Positions 12,111 through 24,700 of a stretch of 64,000 nt of DNA are shown piece by piece. Position 1 is the first letter of the stretch; every line of letters begins with the position of its first letter. Below the pieces are notes generated by a model. That model had not been told where the DNA came from. It searched no databases and saw nothing but the letters and a program-made list of their open reading frames with translations. This DNA is from Gymnogyps californianus (lineage: Eukaryota; Chordata; Aves; Accipitriformes; Cathartidae). The DNA lies in contig NC_059500.1 of assembly GCF_018139145.2 (NCBI RefSeq), forward strand, positions 43,075,175 to 43,139,174, read 5' to 3'. The position numbers and the translations under genes were made by a program.

Positions 12111-12990
12111 TTGCCCTTGTCCAACATACAGGATCAGAGGGTCACAACTTAGAGAGGCTAGAGCTGGGCACAGTGAGAGTACACATTATGTTATGCCTCC
12201 CCCATACTGCTCTGGCAATGTGACTTAATCCTGAACTGCAATCCCCCTGCTATTTCAGTCCTGAGCTTTTCTCTCTACCACATGCAATAATTGCCATTTT
12301 CCATTCTCCTGTCCTGGGATCTCTCAAGCTGAAGAAGTCTCCTGAGCTCTTGCCCTCCCTCCTCACTGATACTTGAGACCCTGGGGGTAAATGTTCAGCA
12401 CAGTATGCAGGCATTGAGCTGAACAACTCATTACTGATACGGGGAGGAGAATGCAACTAATCCTCATATCGTGCTGGAAATTTAACCCTGGGTGTCATAA
12501 GAGACTGTTCTTCTCCACAGACAGAATCAAAATGAGCTGGAGAGAAAGTGAAAAATAAAATAAAAATCAAGAGCATCCTCCAATTCCCTCTCTTTGCGTT
12601 GGTGGACCGAAACCCCTTTCCTGACTGTGGCCAGCCTGCCAGCCTACCCCAGTTTTCCCTTCCAGTGCAGGTCACTGCCAGCTGCTTGAGCAGGTTCGGA
12701 CAGCCTGCCAAGGGCAATCTTTGCCTGTGTCAGATTCTGATCTAGGTATTACAGCTCAGTAAAGGAAATAGTGTCGGATCTTTAAAAGCTTTGGAGTCAC
12801 AAAATGCAGGGCCAATTTTTTTTCAATTGTACGAGAACATTCCCCATAGCACCTTCTCCCAGGAGAATGTGGGGATGTCTTCCAGGCTATGACTCAGTCC
12901 ACATGTTTCAACCATGCATTGCAATCTTAGATAACAAGGACTTCTGCATTAGGTTGCTAACCTGTTTCTTGGTCTTTCCTGCTGCAACAG
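12111..12990. other. Non-coding stretch, moderately GC-rich
   Basis: Several overlapping frames of 65-91 codons occur on both strands, none with recognisable domains. An A/T run lies near 12549-12570. No repeat is recognised. Confidence 0.5.
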
Positions 12991-13040
12991 GAAGGACGTC
13001 AAGCACCAGCTATTCTTCTTCAACTTATCAGCTCCTCGAG
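12991..13040 (+). other. Exon-like segment, 50 bp (hypothetical)
   Basis: The upstream sequence has a branch-point-like GCTAAC about 30 bases before the acceptor, then a pyrimidine tract ending GCTGCAACAG. The donor is CTCGAG|GTAAGC. All three frames are open across the 50 bases, so coding capacity is undetermined; one frame is Ser/Thr-rich. The segment contains ACGTCA, a CRE-like half-site. It lies about 0.9 kb downstream of the octamer/CRE cluster on the same strand. No known gene is recognised from any frame, and a non-coding exon or pseudo-exon is equally possible. Confidence 0.27.
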
Positions 13041-15376
13041 GTAAGCAGTTCATTTGTCACTAAGCAGCCCATGTTATGATATACCATGAGACACATTCAG
13101 AATTATTTAGGCTTACAGTGTAAAGGGGGATATTGGAGGTATGAACATGAGAGTGCATGTGCCTAGCCACATCATTAATTTCAAACCAGATCCTTTGAAT
13201 TCAGGTGTACTGTTTATACAAGCAAGGCCTGAGTACGTTAGTCAAATGTAGTCGGACATAGCATTTGCCTTGGAAGGTAGTAGTCTGAGTGCTACTGAAA
13301 GGTTGCTCGGTTTCTGAAAAAGGCTGAGCAAGTTCTCCTACACTTTGTACCCAGCTGTCCGAGGCGGGGTATGCAAAAGGGGCCACTGTGCCTCCCATGC
13401 TACCCGTATTCCTGGGTGAACAGTGAACAACATTCAGCCAGGCCAGTGCATAAAGACCCTGTCTTCATGCTACCCTACAGGGCACATCAACCCCACTGAA
13501 GAACAGGTTCGCTGAATTCTGCCCTCAGCACCTCTGCAAAACCCAGCAGTGATGCTCTTGAGAAGAAACCTTCAGTTTTCTGCTATGCTTTTTGTGCTTC
13601 CAGTCAATAACATATTCTGCAGGCAAGATATACATGGGACGTTTCTCAGAGAAGAGGCAAAAAAGACGTTAGAGGCAGGTAGGATGAATCTTGAATATAA
13701 GCACCGAAAAAGGGGTGCAGGTGGTTTTTACTCAGAAATAGATTTGTGATGCGTCTTTCTGGATCCACTCAAGTTCAAAGAATATTCATGCGGACAAACA
13801 TCATATATTTCCCTGGACTATTACAAGGCTGACAGTGTATATGAATGAAAGGAAGTGAAGAATACTGTAAAATATTAACTGTGTGAGAGTAGTAGCCTGA
13901 TAGTTGCTAGTATTTTGTACAGCAGGTATTTTGCATCAGCATCTTCCCATACCATATGTCAACCACATAGAAACAGAGGCATTAGATGTGCTTTCTGTTT
14001 GGTAGAAGTGAGTAGAAGTACAGTACTAAATTATGGTTTGGCTCCAATTGCTCCATCTTCCTGGCACTGTTGGCAAGCATGAAAGCTGTAATTTTCATTA
14101 AAAGACTCATCCGGATATTTGGCAGTGATTATATGATTCCTAGAGCCACTCAGTCACAAACAGACAATTAACCCATAAAGCAGTGCTCATATTAGATTTA
14201 TTTTCATTTTTATTATATATCAGTGGTACAAAGAGAGAGAAGAAGCTGCAAGGATGTTTACAATAAAAAAACAAACACTACAAGGCAACGAGATAGTAGA
14301 GAGTACAGAGTTTAGCAGTTCAGTCTCTATTTTTTATTTCAATAATATAACAGAATGAAATCAAGTTAAGAGCTACAGACAAAATCCATTTTAAAAATAG
14401 AAGAAAATATCCAGATTACATGGAGAACATGAAGGAATAGTAAAGCACTTCCAGCATTGTAAAAATGCTGACTATAGCTGATGATAAAATTGTAGAAATT
14501 AATAAATGTATATGCATCCACTTTCCTATGTGTGCATATAAATGTTTGCATATATGTTTATGCAGATATAAGAGTGAGTTCATATAATAGTGGAATGGAA
14601 AAGTGTCAACGAAAAGCAAATGAAATTATGATGTATATAAATCACCTCCAAACTGTCAGAGACTCATCCTCTATTTTTCCTACTTAAGGATCCAAACTGA
14701 CATAAAATAAGTACTTCAAGAGACACCATTCTTTCAACTGGAAGATTCTTAGTAATGGACTATTAGTCAGATCCAATAAATAACAATAACAGTCATTTAC
14801 ATACTGTGGCAGCAGTATAGACACAGTGCACTCACCAGAAAAAAATAAATGCTAAAACTTTTCAAAAACCTTAATTCAAAGCAACTCTTCACAAGCCATG
14901 TGGTCCTGAGCCACTCCACCATATTTTCACTTCCACAACTCTGGAATTTCACTCTGAAATTATCATTCATGCAAATACATAATCCCAAACAGTAACTGAA
15001 ACTGCAGTTTTCAACCAGGAAAAGCCCTAAAGGTCCTAGCACAAACTTTGAAGAGGTTGGGAGCTCTTTTACAGCTTTCAGGCAAATGGCTTCCTTTCTT
15101 GAAAACTGAATTTCTGAAGTTTCATGTTTCATTCTGAATATTACCCACTTTTTATCTGTATTGTAAATTATGGGATAGACCTACACTGATACCCATAAAA
15201 AAAGAATTGTCAAAATAGTTCAAAATAAAAGCTTTTAAAAGGAACAACAACATTTTAATATATGGCAGTAACTAGGAGGAGAGCGCACTTTCAAAAGCCC
15301 AGATATTGTCCATTTCACAAACACCACCAAGCATTTTAAAGCACAGTATTGTTTGTAAATATGAACTCAGAGATGC
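13041..15376. other. AT-rich non-coding stretch, nothing recognised
   Basis: No gene or repeat is recognised. AT-rich sequence with TATATAT words lies near 14210-14640. Short frames on both strands at 14366-15132 are low-complexity AT translations. Confidence 0.6.
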
Positions 15377-15416
15377 TTTCTTCATTATGGGTTGTAAAAT
15401 GGAAATAATAATATAC
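15377..15416 (+). repeat. Possible MIR-like relic (weak)
   Basis: TTGTAAAATGGAAATAATAA within this stretch resembles the MIR segment CTGTAAAATGGGGATAATAA, and is preceded by TTTCTTCAT as in the consensus. The match is short and could be chance in AT-rich DNA. Confidence 0.28.
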
Positions 15417-15764
15417 AGTTAAATAATCTTTTTGAATCAGTGTCTTCATTTCATTTTTTTTACCACTGCACAAGGTAGCTAAGGTACAATGTTAGAAGCC
15501 ACTGCCAAATCCAGGGAAACAACCAGATAACATGAATATTACTCACCACAACAAAATACACTCTTTCAAGATATACAGATAAAATAACCCACATGTTCTA
15601 AAGTAACCTACATATAGCAAAATTATGACCCCACTATATTTATACACATGGGTGCAGTTTTCATACACTATTATAGTCTCATATTATATATCTTTAAATC
15701 ATGCTGCGAAAGTTTCTGCCTTCCCCTAATGCCGGCTCTAATTTAGGATGAACAACTACTCTCA

Positions 15765-16060
15765 TAAAGAAAAACTGCTGCTGCTGCTGCTGTTTATTAG
15801 GCTGCAGAAAGGTCTTGCTGACTAATGTCCCAGGATTAAATGAATGTGGAATAATAAGAGCTGATTTATTTGTGCTCCAGTAGGATAAAGCTGCCACTGA
15901 TTTTACAAGAAACTATTCATCTGAGGGCTACTATAGCTAGTAAATTGTGGCTGTTGCTGAAATTAGTCTCAAGGCCTTCGTGCAATCTACAGAGTGAAGT
16001 AGCAATGCGGTAATAAAGCTATTGTGAGTACTTGGTGTATTTAAAAGGTCCCACTTTTAT
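15765..16060. promoter_or_regulatory. Candidate conserved non-coding element with (CTG)6
   Basis: A perfect (CTG)6 array lies at 15775-15792. It is followed by about 260 bases without simple repeats, containing TTTATTAG, GGATTAAATG and GCGGTAATAAAG words typical of homeodomain-rich enhancers. Only cross-species alignment can show whether it is conserved. The boundaries are approximate. Confidence 0.22.
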
Positions 16061-18274
16061 CCCCGTCTTAAGGGATTCTAAAAGTCAGCTTTCAGAGATT
16101 CCCACCAGAAACTCTAGTGGCCTTTGCCTACAATTTAAATTTCTACCCTGGGAATGTATGAGAATTAAAAATGTATAGGTGGCGATAAAGCAGAAGAAAT
16201 CTCATGCTTGTGGGTTTTTGGCTTTTTTTATTTTTTTCCTTTACATAGCCTGGAGTAATGTTTTCATTTCAGTATTACAGTGGGTACACAGGTCTCTGTC
16301 CAGCCCAGAAATTTTAATGAAAAGAACAGTAAAGTGAATCCTCAACAAGATAGCAAAAAAACCTTTTTTTTAAGATTTCCTAAAAATTTTCTGATGTTTG
16401 CACTTAGATAATAATAAACCAAAAATGAACAAAATCACATTAAAAGATACAAAATGAAATTGACTGAACAGTAAGGAATTTCCAGAGTCCTTTAAAAAGA
16501 AGAAATAATGGGAATTTATGTAAATAAGAATTTAAAAGAGCAAACCACACTTATACAGGATGGGCAGCATTATATCCTGATCCAGTAAGAGGCTGACCAG
16601 TGTTACGTCAAACAGACATTAGCAGAGATATGAATGAATTGCTGAGCTCTATGGACAACTGCCCATATTGAAAATAAAAGTGAAAGCCTTTTCATCAAAT
16701 TTATAAATCTCAGCATGCAAATTTTATTTAAAATTAATTACATTTTCGTCTGTCAGGAATATTTCTTCCAGGCTAAAGACCAGGTTATATTTCTAGAGTT
16801 AACTTTCATTATCTGCCTTGTACCTATTCCCTGAATAAAATACAACACACAACATCATTCTCCGACAGTTCATAGTTACTGAATCCACTTCAGCTGGAAT
16901 AGATGGACATGCACGTTCTACATATATCTGTACGTTAGAGTGTAGCAGGCCCTATTTCTTTCATAAGAAGAAGAACCTGTTGGTAATACTTATATAGTGT
17001 TGTTGGCATGATATACATTTATGTGGAAATGCGTATCAGTAGCATGTATCACCTGAAACTCTGACATTAACTCTCACAACTGATTCTGGAATAACAATAT
17101 AACTGTTAAACAGAGGGTACACACACCCACACCAAAAGGCATAGAACAAATACAATCTTAAAATTTTACAGGTGAGAGATGACACCTTCTATGAAGAATT
17201 CTGCCACTTCATTTTACCCTTCTGAATATATTTGTTGCCTATTTTTGAAGTGAGCACGAAAGTAAATAGGATCTATTTAGGCTTAGCATGAAAATTCAGG
17301 CTGGGATTTCTCCAGGTGAAGAGCATTCATTAGTGAATTATTCCAAGGCACTGAACAAGCTGAGAGTCCTCTACCTCCAGTTCAGAATTTGCTAGATAAC
17401 ACTTCTCACCTATAGTGTATTTCATTTCTTTGTATCGTAACTACAGTGACAAATTTTATCCATAAAATATATAATGCACTTAGCACTAGAGTTTTTGTTT
17501 TCAAATGAAAGGTTATCAGCCTTTTCTTTTTATGCAATGCTTTATAATTGAGTGTTATGTCTCACATCTTCAGCTATCCCATCCCTGCTTTCAGGTGTAG
17601 TCAGTCTTTACTGCATATTATAAATATTTCTCATAGTGTATACTTAATAGTGCCAAAAGCCCTACAGGGCAGGACTATTGTCAAGACAATACTAGAGCTT
17701 TAAGTTCCTTTTCAGGAAGGGAGGAGGCAGTGATCCATACACTTGAATGTCAGCATCTGTGATAATTGTAGGACAACTTACCACTGCCTCTAAGCACATT
17801 CAGGTAAAATGGAAACGTTCGTTTGCAGAAAATCAAGATTTTTCTAGGCTGTTAGGCACTAAAATTGTTACCAATCTCAATTCAAATTTCTAAAGCTATG
17901 ATCTGTTTTCAGACTGAAGAAACAAGAGTTAAAAAATTCTTTCTGTCAGTCCTCTCCCTTCAACAACTTTTGTACGTCTTGTTGCAAACGGACGGGAACC
18001 GTGCATTTTGAGGAAGGGAAGAAATATGGCAAAATACACTAAAAGATACTGAGGCTAAACACCAAGGTGTCCCAGGATAGAGAAATAAAGTTAGCACACT
18101 GACTTGGTCTTGGGTGATATACAGATAGCTTCTTCTACATTGGAATTACTTTAGCTGGTAAAATTTTTCTGCAACAGTTTTCTCATCCTGTCTTCCTCTG
18201 CTAACATCATCACACTGTTAACTCTCTCCCAGTTTACTTTAACTTCCTATCACTACAGGTGATATGGGTGGTAT
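16061..18274. other. AT-rich non-coding stretch
   Basis: Nothing is recognised apart from one isolated POU octamer ATGCAAAT at 16715-16722, next to TTTATTTAAAATTAATTA. Simple T and A runs occur at 16210-16240 and 16365-16375. Confidence 0.6.
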
Positions 18275-18341
18275 TTGGTGTAGTGCATGTCAGAGTATTA
18301 TCACAATTTTAATGGAGATTTCAATGCACACATTACACCAA
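18275..18341. repeat. Imperfect inverted repeat
   Basis: The left arm TTGGTGTAGTGCAT (18275-18288) is the reverse complement of the right arm (18324-18341), apart from four extra bases in the right arm. The arms are separated by 35 bases. It could be a relic of an old interspersed repeat with GGTGTAA-type ends, or chance. It does not have the length or shape of a typical microRNA precursor. Confidence 0.5.
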
Positions 18342-19492
18342 GGCACGATAACTGCTGTTTAGAAAATGAGATTTATTAGTACGAAAATAGCCAGAGTGTC
18401 AACAATGGTTTTAAAGCATTCTAGCTAGGTTCCTTTTTTTTCCCTACAGTTTTTTCAAGCATTTTTGTAAATTGAAAAAGACTACATCCTTTATGAAGGA
18501 ACTTTTTCAAAGAAAATCAAGTAATTTGGAATCAGTGTAGCAGATATACCAGCTAAAAAATTGGAGGGTCAAAGCAAAGCACTTTTAGTGCTGTTTTCAA
18601 AAAGCAACAAAGAGAAAAAATCTGAAGGTTTCTTTATGAGCCTCTGGCATTGAATTTTTACAAGAGATTATCATCATCACAGAAACATTTATTTTCTCCA
18701 TCATTCATAAGGTGCAATTCTGGTTGGCGCTCATCTTCATTGTCTTGTCAGAATAAAATGGCTACTGAATTAGATGCTGCCCTTTTATTGAAACGGAAAG
18801 GATAAGTTAACTTCTTAAAGCTCATTTGTAACTGTAGCTGTTCCTAAAGTAGCAGTAACACTCACCACAGATGCATGTTTCATCGGTTTATCAGCTGCGA
18901 TCCTATTTAGTTCTATTCAGGTTTTTGTGTCATATCTAATATTGAGATCAATTAAGTCCTAGATCTGGGGAAAAGTCTGCCTGTATGGATTAAGGTTATT
19001 AATTACTGGGAGTAAAAAGTAAACTTCTGTTATCTGAACATCAAGAAATCCAGCAAGGAAGAGTTATTTTGTCCCAATTTTTCTCTTCCTTCTCTCTGTA
19101 TTTCTGTGATGTTTCCTTTGCACTCCTTCTCTCTTTTCCTGTTCTTTCTTACAAACATACTTTGACTACACATTAAAAATAAACATGATGAACAATGTAT
19201 AAACATTCATACATAGAATTTGAATTATTTTGTGGAACTGTATTTGCTGAAAATGGTGACAGATGCCAGTGTTCGGGGTATAAACTGCTTGCATTTCCAA
19301 AAGAGTTTTGACATTTTGTATACTTACATTCTTGCTGTCTTCCATACATAAACATATGAAGATCTCAGGAACAGTTTGCTGTGCATATGCAGCACTCACA
19401 AAGCATTAATTTAAAGAATTAAGATTATTAAAATTAATCAAATTTTTCTTTGGCAAGTATTGGAGGATAATCTAAGGAATTTGAGTTACAGT
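18342..19492. other. AT-rich non-coding stretch, nothing recognised
   Basis: No gene, repeat family or motif cluster is recognised. Two overlapping minus-strand frames at 19166-19399 are AT-rich chance frames. Confidence 0.6.
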
Positions 19493-19497
19493 TGTGA

Positions 19498-20257
19498 TGT
19501 AAGGGGGGAAATTCAAGCCACAGTTGTGTTCTAGCTGGGTGTCAGGGTTGTGCTTGCGTGCCAACCCAGTGCATGCTCTCATCAAGTCCCCATGTCATCC
19601 AGGAACACTGCAACCAGTTTCTGCATAAGTGTGAGAGCAGACTGATCTAAGGCATGGTGATGGACTCCGCTTCTAGCCATCTTTGTGACAAAGTTTTTGA
19701 CTAGATGCTACAGGACTCTCCAGGAGAATTTTGGAATCTGGAAGATGCCCCCAGACACCTCCTGCTGTGCATAGGCCAGCTGATGGGCACTATTTGTACA
19801 CTTACATGTGTTGATTAATATCCTGGGTGGAGACTCTCGGCATCCTAGAGATGCCCCCAGGCAATTCCAGCTGCAAATCTGACCAAATTACACCTAGATG
19901 AGAACCTAGTAAATTTCAGAAGCTAGTCCTGCAGATACAGAAATAGCCATGTAGGACAACCTTTTCTACTACCTATTTGTGTATGTCTGTGTTGTACACA
20001 GTTTAAGAGAATCAACAGCAATGGATGGATCGTGCACAGGTGGGAGTGCTCATGCAGGACCACTGACCAGGTGGAATATAAGAATTCATCAGAACAACAG
20101 TTCAGGAACTCTCAGCTGATCCAGCTGAAGAAGCCATTGCAAAGCCCTTCACAACCCAGACAATTGACCATCCTGTTCAAGAGATTCAGTTCCACATGTG
20201 ATAGCTAACCTTTGTGAAAGATTAAATAAAATCAGTTTTGAACAAACACTGTCCACA
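19498..20257 (+). mobile_element. Candidate solo LTR, about 760 bp
   Basis: The segment begins TGTAAGGGGGG and ends GTCCACA, giving TG...CA termini. It is flanked by TGTGA (19493-19497) and AGTGA (20258-20262), a 5-bp target duplication with one mismatch. A TATA-like AATATAAG lies at 20075-20082 and an AATAAA signal at 20225-20230, about 150 bp downstream and about 30 bp from the end. This is the U3-R-U5 order expected of a plus-strand LTR with a short U5. It is less AT-rich than its flanks. I see no internal retroviral sequence on either side, so it would be a solo LTR left by recombination. The family is not named; boundaries were chosen by eye. Confidence 0.5.
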
Positions 20258-20262
20258 AGTGA

Positions 20263-21479
20263 CTGTGGAACAGAAAAAATATGTGCTGGAAATCCATCCT
20301 AGAGTCTATCAACTCATACTGAAACAGCTAAGATGGCAGCACTGAGCAGGTAACCAGCAAGTCTTAAACATCCTTTCTGAGATTGTCCTTACAGTACTAT
20401 TTCTGTAGATTTACAGGGGTAAAACTCTCAGCTAAGCTTTTCCTTTCTGAGATATCCTGAAAAATATATGGAGGAGCTTTCAGAAATCCTCAAAAGAACC
20501 TAAAAAACTACTAGATTACTTCATCAGGGCTTGGTGATGTATTGACTTTCGACAAAACATGTCAGTAATAGTTCTGAAAAGGACATTTTTTTTGTTCAAG
20601 TTAGTGCATTTTGCAACTTTTTTTTTTTCTTGTGAGCACAAAGTAGATTGTTTCCTTACATATTTGTATCTGCTGTATTGTTCAAATTATGTTCATACAA
20701 TAGCTTTGAGGGGGAATTTTTTTGTTTAGACTAAGAACATAGTATTTTGTTAGCATTAAGTAGGAAGCTGTTCATCTTAAGTGAAATTCAGGACATATTG
20801 AACTCAACAGAAAATCCACTATAGAGAAGGATTCTCGTCTCATCTCTTTATAGTGCTGTGGAATAAATTAAGAACAAGAAAATCAGTCTAGCAAAAAAAA
20901 GCTACTGACAACAGTTTTCTGGAAATATCTGCCCAAGCTTTTAAAAGGATCTTCTTCCAATCAGTTTACAAATTTTATTTTTGTTTTGTTTTTTGCTAAT
21001 TTTGTGGCCAAACTTCTAGACAAAAGTGTTTGTAGAAGATGCCTGCAACAGATTTGTAATAGAAATCTGAATAATGTGGTTTTTATTTTTAAAAGCTACA
21101 ATCACCAGTGATATTTTGTTGACTGTCTGCTGTTTCAGTCAATATGATAGTATTGATAAATGCAGTCTGGCTATTCATTTCAATTTAATAAGGAAGAAAA
21201 CAAAAACAAGCCATTTTGAGTTATACGGGGACAAAACAGGTCAAAGAAAATGCAAATTCTTACAGCCGTGTGATCAAGGTCAAAGATGATGAAAGAAGAC
21301 AAAAAGTAGCAATATGGACACTGTGAAACTACAGTATGATTAAAATCTCATCTTACATCAGGGAAATTGCTTGAACACAAATAGAACATCTTCTAGCTAA
21401 CTTTTTACTCTGTAAACCTTTTAGATGTTCTTGGAATGTTTGATGAAATTTTCTTCCCCTGTACAATAGCCTTTTGTAG
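20263..21479. other. AT-rich non-coding stretch, nothing recognised
   Basis: Only short T runs (20588-20630) and ordinary AT-rich sequence are seen. The 71-codon frame at 21074-21289 has no recognisable content. Confidence 0.6.
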
Positions 21480-21740
21480 CTTTTCTTATTAGTGTGGACC
21501 TGCAGCCTGCCAGCATTAAACATTAATCCTCTGCATAATGAAACTGTGAGAATGGATTTCTATGAAATTTCGCACATTTGTTAGTCTGGTGAGGAAGACG
21601 CTCATTTTCATGTCTGGCTTTTCAAGGTTTTCTGATTAAAAAAAGCATCTCTAAAATCAAGATTGGTTGGAAGCTGAGAATAATTAGTTTTGCTCTTATT
21701 GGTGTTAATGTTTCAATTTGATATTTAATAAAAAAGAAAG
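21480..21740. promoter_or_regulatory. Candidate conserved non-coding element
   Basis: This non-repetitive sequence carries several homeodomain-type words (CATTAATCC, TCTGATTAAA, AATAATTAGTTTTG) within about 220 bases. The case rests only on word content and lack of repeat decay, so confidence is low. Confidence 0.2.
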
Positions 21741-24700
21741 CATCCAAAAACACTCAGTGGAAAATATTTGGGTTCAAATGAAGCATAGAGTCTGTAGCAG
21801 AGCTATGCACAACTCACAGTAGGCACAGAACTACCATATGCCCAGCACTATCCAAGTATACCAGGTGATAATTCACAAGAAGTACATCATAGCTCATACT
21901 TGCTTAACATCACACATTCTGGTATTTCTTTGCACTTGCACAAATCTAGTTACTTTAGATATAAGAACTAACTGAATCTACACATGACCAGTGTTTCCAG
22001 GCTTAAGAAGGTTGGGGGGGGGTCCCCACATTTTAAGACTTAGAGTATTACACTTACATTAGCAACATAGGGACAACCCTTTGCAGATGAGGGATAGCAG
22101 ATTGCAGTCATATTCACCTGGGAGGAGACATTGGATGAGACAATAAGGGGAACTGTGGACTACGTGAAACTGCATTGGCGTAAATTGCTCTGTTTTGGGA
22201 ACCAGAGAAAATAAAAGCTCTTTTAGCAGACTTTCCTCATGGGTGGAGATGCCCTGGTGAATTTGTGGTTAAATGCAGTCAAGGTGATGGTACCCTCAGA
22301 CTGTCTTCTGAGAGTATTATCCAATGCCTCGGCAAGGGATAAGAGCCATCCCTGACAGAACTTCTTTTGGCTTCTGCAAGCATCTTCCATGAGTCAAAGG
22401 ACCATTCCAGAAACGCAGCAGAAACTCGCTGCCTATGCCTAATAGAGCTCTGGGGCCATTGTTGTCACCAGCACCCCCAATAACCTTTCCAGTAAGGTGC
22501 AAAAAGGAAGTCATTGCATTTGACATAACTAAGGGAAATGGGGATTTCAGAGCATAACATTAGCATACATATATCAACATTTTCTCTAGCTGGGCTTTAA
22601 GCACATATCTAATCATTTATACATGCAGTTACCTAATATTGGCACACAGTCCCAGTGCATTATAAATGCAAACATAGACATACATCATCTTAGTTCCTGA
22701 GTGAATTTGGAAGTGTCGGTCCTGGATTGCTTTCCTTGAGGGAGACAGATGGTTTCACAAGTTACTTCAGAAGTCTGTAGGGTAGAGCAGACCAAAGTAA
22801 AACTTTGCAAATGTCTAACAAAGAACAGATACAAGTGAATTTACAAATGCTCTAATAAACTCAGAAGTAAAACAAGTGCTCATGGGGTTAGACAGTTAAC
22901 CTGCTGTCATACTGATTCTGAGAGTAGGAGGAGAGGAGTTAGCAAGAATTGCAGTTCTTCAGGATTCAAGGGGATCTGCCAGTCACAGCTCCCATTCGGA
23001 ATTCTGTTGCCCACTTCTTACCGATGCTTAAACAGGCACTTTAAAACCAAAATATAGCTTCTAAAGTTTCAAAAGCAGCCAAAAGATCCCCTCCCTTGGA
23101 CAAAAGAATATTAAAAAGCAGCCCCTAGCTATGCACAGCACTGTGAGATGAGGTTGCCTAAAGCCTATGGAGTCCACTACACTTTAAAGTTTCAGATGAG
23201 ACAGAGATGTCACTGTGGATGAGATTCTGCTCTCATTTAGAGTTAAGGCATTTAGGATGCACCAGGTCTCAAAAAGTGAGCTGTTTCTCAGGCATCAAAG
23301 CTGAAGAGCTCCTGCTTCAAAAAAGTAAATGAAGGTATATAGGCGGTGGAAAGGATACAAACACCACATAAAAAGACCATTTTGATGGCTAATACAAATG
23401 TCTTTCCTTGCTCATAATTTTATGATTTTACTCCTTACTTATTATTCTTCATTCTCTCCATAATTCAACACCCCCTGGCTTGTTCCCCCATTCACTGTCA
23501 TGTATTTTGCTATAGATTTGAGCTCACTCACTCCCCGTCTATCTACCAAAGAATTTCCTTCCCCTCTTATATATGAACTGAACAGTAGGATCCTAAAATA
23601 AATAGATGAATAGATCATTTAGTTAGCTGGTTTGTCCTCAGCAACAAATAAATTGTTGTTTGGGGGAGATTTCACTGAGCAGCTTTGTGGACCAGCTTGA
23701 GAAGGAAAGACATGCCAAAGAGAAAATTGTGGCAGAAAAGCTGTGTGAAAGGTGTTGGAAATGGACAAAATAAGAAAATGGAGTCGAAAAAGGAAGGTAA
23801 ATAAGATCAGAATTAGGCCCTGTGTGTTAAGAGATCTGAATTTAACATTGCAGCATGTAGCTGATTGCAAAGCAGCAGGAATGTAGCAGCACCTGTCTGC
23901 TAACTTCAGGAACTGCCACTGTTAAATTTGATTTCATTTATTTTGTAAGTATCAGTAAGAATCAGAGATACTGATATGTTGCAGTGTTGGGGAATAAAAT
24001 GGCATTTATTGGCAAGTGAAAACATCTAAATAGGTCAGTTTTCCAATTCTCGATTCAAGTCACAATACATATACTTGCAAAGTATCTCATTTTCCATGTT
24101 CCCTCACCTCTGTGACATAGGATTAGTGAACTTCAGATTGTCAGAGTGTCACACTTGTATCACATAGGTGAATCCTTTAATAAAATGCATGGATAAGTAT
24201 TGGAGGGAGACTTTCTACTGACAGAATGATATAAAATGACAGACTGTAGATTTGCCAAGACATTGGATATGTTCTGTAAAATTGCCCTGCTTACAAGCAT
24301 AAATCTAGATAGTTAACTTATACCAATGTTGGGGGCAGGAGGAAATTTTGCCATTTCAATAAGAAAAGTATATAGACATTCCAAAAACATATAATAGAGG
24401 ATAAAAGGAAAAAATAGAGCAGAATCAATGTTTTCTTAATTTGCTGATTGTCTACAAAATCATTTGTATATCAAGATAGAAACCAGATTAGAAAATGGGA
24501 AATACATACCTAATGGATTAAACAGAATTAAAGTGATGTTATATTGTATGGCATGACTAGAAAGTCATCGAGACATATAAACTCGAACTGATCACTTGAG
24601 TACGACACAGAGACACAAGAAGTTAAGCATATTGGCAGCATGCAGTTCAGATTGGTACCAGAAAGGAAAATCCCAGCACTTACATGACTACTGCAAGTCA

